From NCBI RefSeq assembly GCF_021044685.1, contig NZ_CP088014.1:7922001-7986000 (forward strand): a stretch of 64,000 bases of DNA, given 5' to 3'. Below the pieces are notes generated by a model, which saw only the letters and a list, made by a program, of their open reading frames with translations, made no database searches and was not told the origin of the DNA. The position numbers and the translations under genes were made by a program. Each line of letters opens with the position of its first letter. Position 1 is the stretch's first letter. This stretch comes from Bradyrhizobium daqingense. GTDB lineage: Bacteria; Pseudomonadota; Alphaproteobacteria; Rhizobiales; Xanthobacteraceae. Below, piece after piece: positions 62,990 to 64,000 of the stretch.

Positions 62990-63708
62990 ACAGAGGCGCG
63001 TATCTTGCGGAGGCGCTGGCGCATTGCGGCGAGTGCCACACGCCGCGCAATCTCGGCTTCGCGCTGGACAATCGCAGGAAGTTCGCCGGCGCGATCACAG
63101 CGGGCTGGCGGGCCTTCAACATCTCCTCGGACAAGGCGACCGGCCTCGGCAATTGGAGCGACCAGGATCTGATCTCGTATCTGTCGCTCGGCCACGCGCC
63201 CGGCCACGGCTCGGCCTCGGGGCCGATGGGTGAAGCGGTCGACCATAGCTTCAGCCAGCTCGCGCCCGAGGACATCCGCGCCATCGTCACCTATTTGCGC
63301 AGCGTGCCGCCGCAGCCTTCGCCCGACTTGCCGGCCACCACGGCACCCATCGCACCGGCCTCGCACCGCGACGGCATCACCGCAGATGCGCGCGGCAAGC
63401 AGGTGTTCGCCAGCGCCTGCGCCAGCTGTCACGGCTGGAGCGGCGAGAGCCCGGTCTCGCCGATGGCGACCCTGACCGGCACCTGGGCCGTCAACGACCC
63501 CGCCGCCACCAACGTCGCGCAGATCGTGATCTCGGGCACCAAGCGGCATACCCCGGATGGCGCTCTGTCGATGCCGGCGTTCGGCAAGGCCTACACGGAC
63601 GACGAGATCGCGGCGGTGGCGAACTACGTCACGGCGCGGTTCGGGGCGAAGGGCTCGAAGCTGACGGCGAAGGACGTAGCGGAGCTAAGGGCACAGACGG
63701 CGGAGTAG
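62986..63708 (+). CDS. Cytochrome c, C-terminal part of a split tri-haem subunit
   Basis: A 240-residue frame with two haem sites, CGECH and CASCH. It starts at GTG 62986, overlapping the previous stop in GTGA, and has no signal peptide, so it could not mature as a separate periplasmic cytochrome. This supports a frameshift in a single gene rather than two genes. The second half (GKQVFASACASCHGWSG, then LSMPAFGKAYTDDEIAAVAN) is a standard cytochrome c domain. Confidence 0.85.
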   Translation: MNRGAYLAEALAHCGECHTPRNLGFALDNRRKFAGAITAGWRAFNISSDKATGLGNWSDQDLISYLSLGHAPGHGSASGPMGEAVDHSFSQLAPEDIRAIVTYLRSVPPQPSPDLPATTAPIAPASHRDGITADARGKQVFASACASCHGWSGESPVSPMATLTGTWAVNDPAATNVAQIVISGTKRHTPDGALSMPAFGKAYTDDEIAAVANYVTARFGAKGSKLTAKDVAELRAQTAE

Positions 63709-63727
63709 GTCTCTCGCCGACTGACGC

Positions 63728-63880
63728 TGCACCCTCGCCCCTTGTGGGAGAGGGTGGCTTCGCGAAGCGAAGCCGGGTGAGGGTTCTCTCCGCGCGTCTC
63801 ACTCTCGATTGAATGCGCGGTGACCACCCCTCATCCGGCGCTTCGCGTCACCTTCTCCCACAAGGGGAGAAGGGGGAGCG
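63728..63880. repeat. Inverted pair of Bradyrhizobium intergenic repeats
   Basis: 63730-63784 (ACCCTCGCCCCTTGTGGGAG and following) and 63826-63876 (the same sequence inverted, CTTCTCCCACAAGGGGAGAA) face each other after the cytochrome gene. They may act as a terminator-like structure. Confidence 0.55.
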
Positions 63881-63896
63881 GAATTTGCCGCGCTAG

Positions 63897-64000
63897 CTAG
63901 CTCAACCAGAACTTCGGCGTCGCCGGCTCCAGCCGGCCGCCCATGCGCACCGGGGCAATCTTCAGCGCGAGCCCCGTCGCGTCATCCGTCTCAACGGCAA
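63897..64000 (-). CDS. Unidentified protein, C-terminal end only
   Basis: The minus-strand frame reads ALKIAPVRMGGRLEPATPKF, then WLS and stop. It is open to the window edge and looks coding, but 34 residues are too few for a name. Confidence 0.5.
   Translation of the reverse strand, partial: AVETDDATGLALKIAPVRMGGRLEPATPKFWLS

Overview
The window looks like the right-hand end of a Bradyrhizobium-type symbiosis island joined to ordinary Bradyrhizobium chromosome. The organism call rests on nodulation genes (nodM, noeL, nolK), type III secretion effectors with tts boxes (a NopE-type protein with two DUF1521 domains, a GunA2-like GH12 cellulase, a NopA-like small protein), an avidin-family protein of the bradavidin kind, and a high-GC ruv-yebC core.

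Layout. 1-5,500 holds a Qat anti-phage locus on the minus strand (qatA-qatB-qatC and the first codons of qatD). Its ATPase QatA has lost the N-terminal Walker A part and abuts an internal fragment of an SMC/Rad50-like coiled-coil protein. 5,500-9,300 is a graveyard: an orphan cobalamin riboswitch with the start of a receptor gene, a frameshifted UvrD-type helicase/nuclease, a methyltransferase beside a broken membrane-protein gene, and IS scraps. 9,300-17,500 is rich in type III secretion genes: four tts boxes, each ahead of a plausible secreted-protein gene, separated by IS6 and IS5 elements and by broken genes. 17,500-29,100 contains fragments of an EAL protein, a phage tape-measure protein, an integrase and a HigBA pair, an IS21 element, IS66 and IS256 remnants, and a cluster of repeated hairpins (23,941-24,534 and 26,026-26,176) that may be an undescribed structured RNA or mobile repeat. 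29,300-38,000 is the Nod-factor part: nodM, noeL-nolK (GDP-fucose synthesis for the fucosyl decoration) and a large RND efflux pump. 38,700-49,145 has broken panB and panC, a second IS5 copy, the avidin-like protein, a di-haem peroxidase, a decapitated GGDEF-EAL protein and a decapitated large serine recombinase.

The recombinase reading frame ends inside the 5' end of a ybgC-like thioesterase gene (about 49,122-49,207). This is the expected picture of an integration site, so I place the island edge there. From 49,200 onward genes are intact and ordinary: a metallophosphoesterase, a DUF6869-like protein, ruvB-ruvA-ruvC, yebC, two soluble chemotaxis-type receptors, and an oxidoreductase operon (2Fe-2S subunit, molybdopterin subunit, and a tri-haem cytochrome c split into two frames). 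The core also has one IS5-type element inserted in a palindromic repeat.

All function calls come from reading motifs and overall family resemblance. No database search was run.
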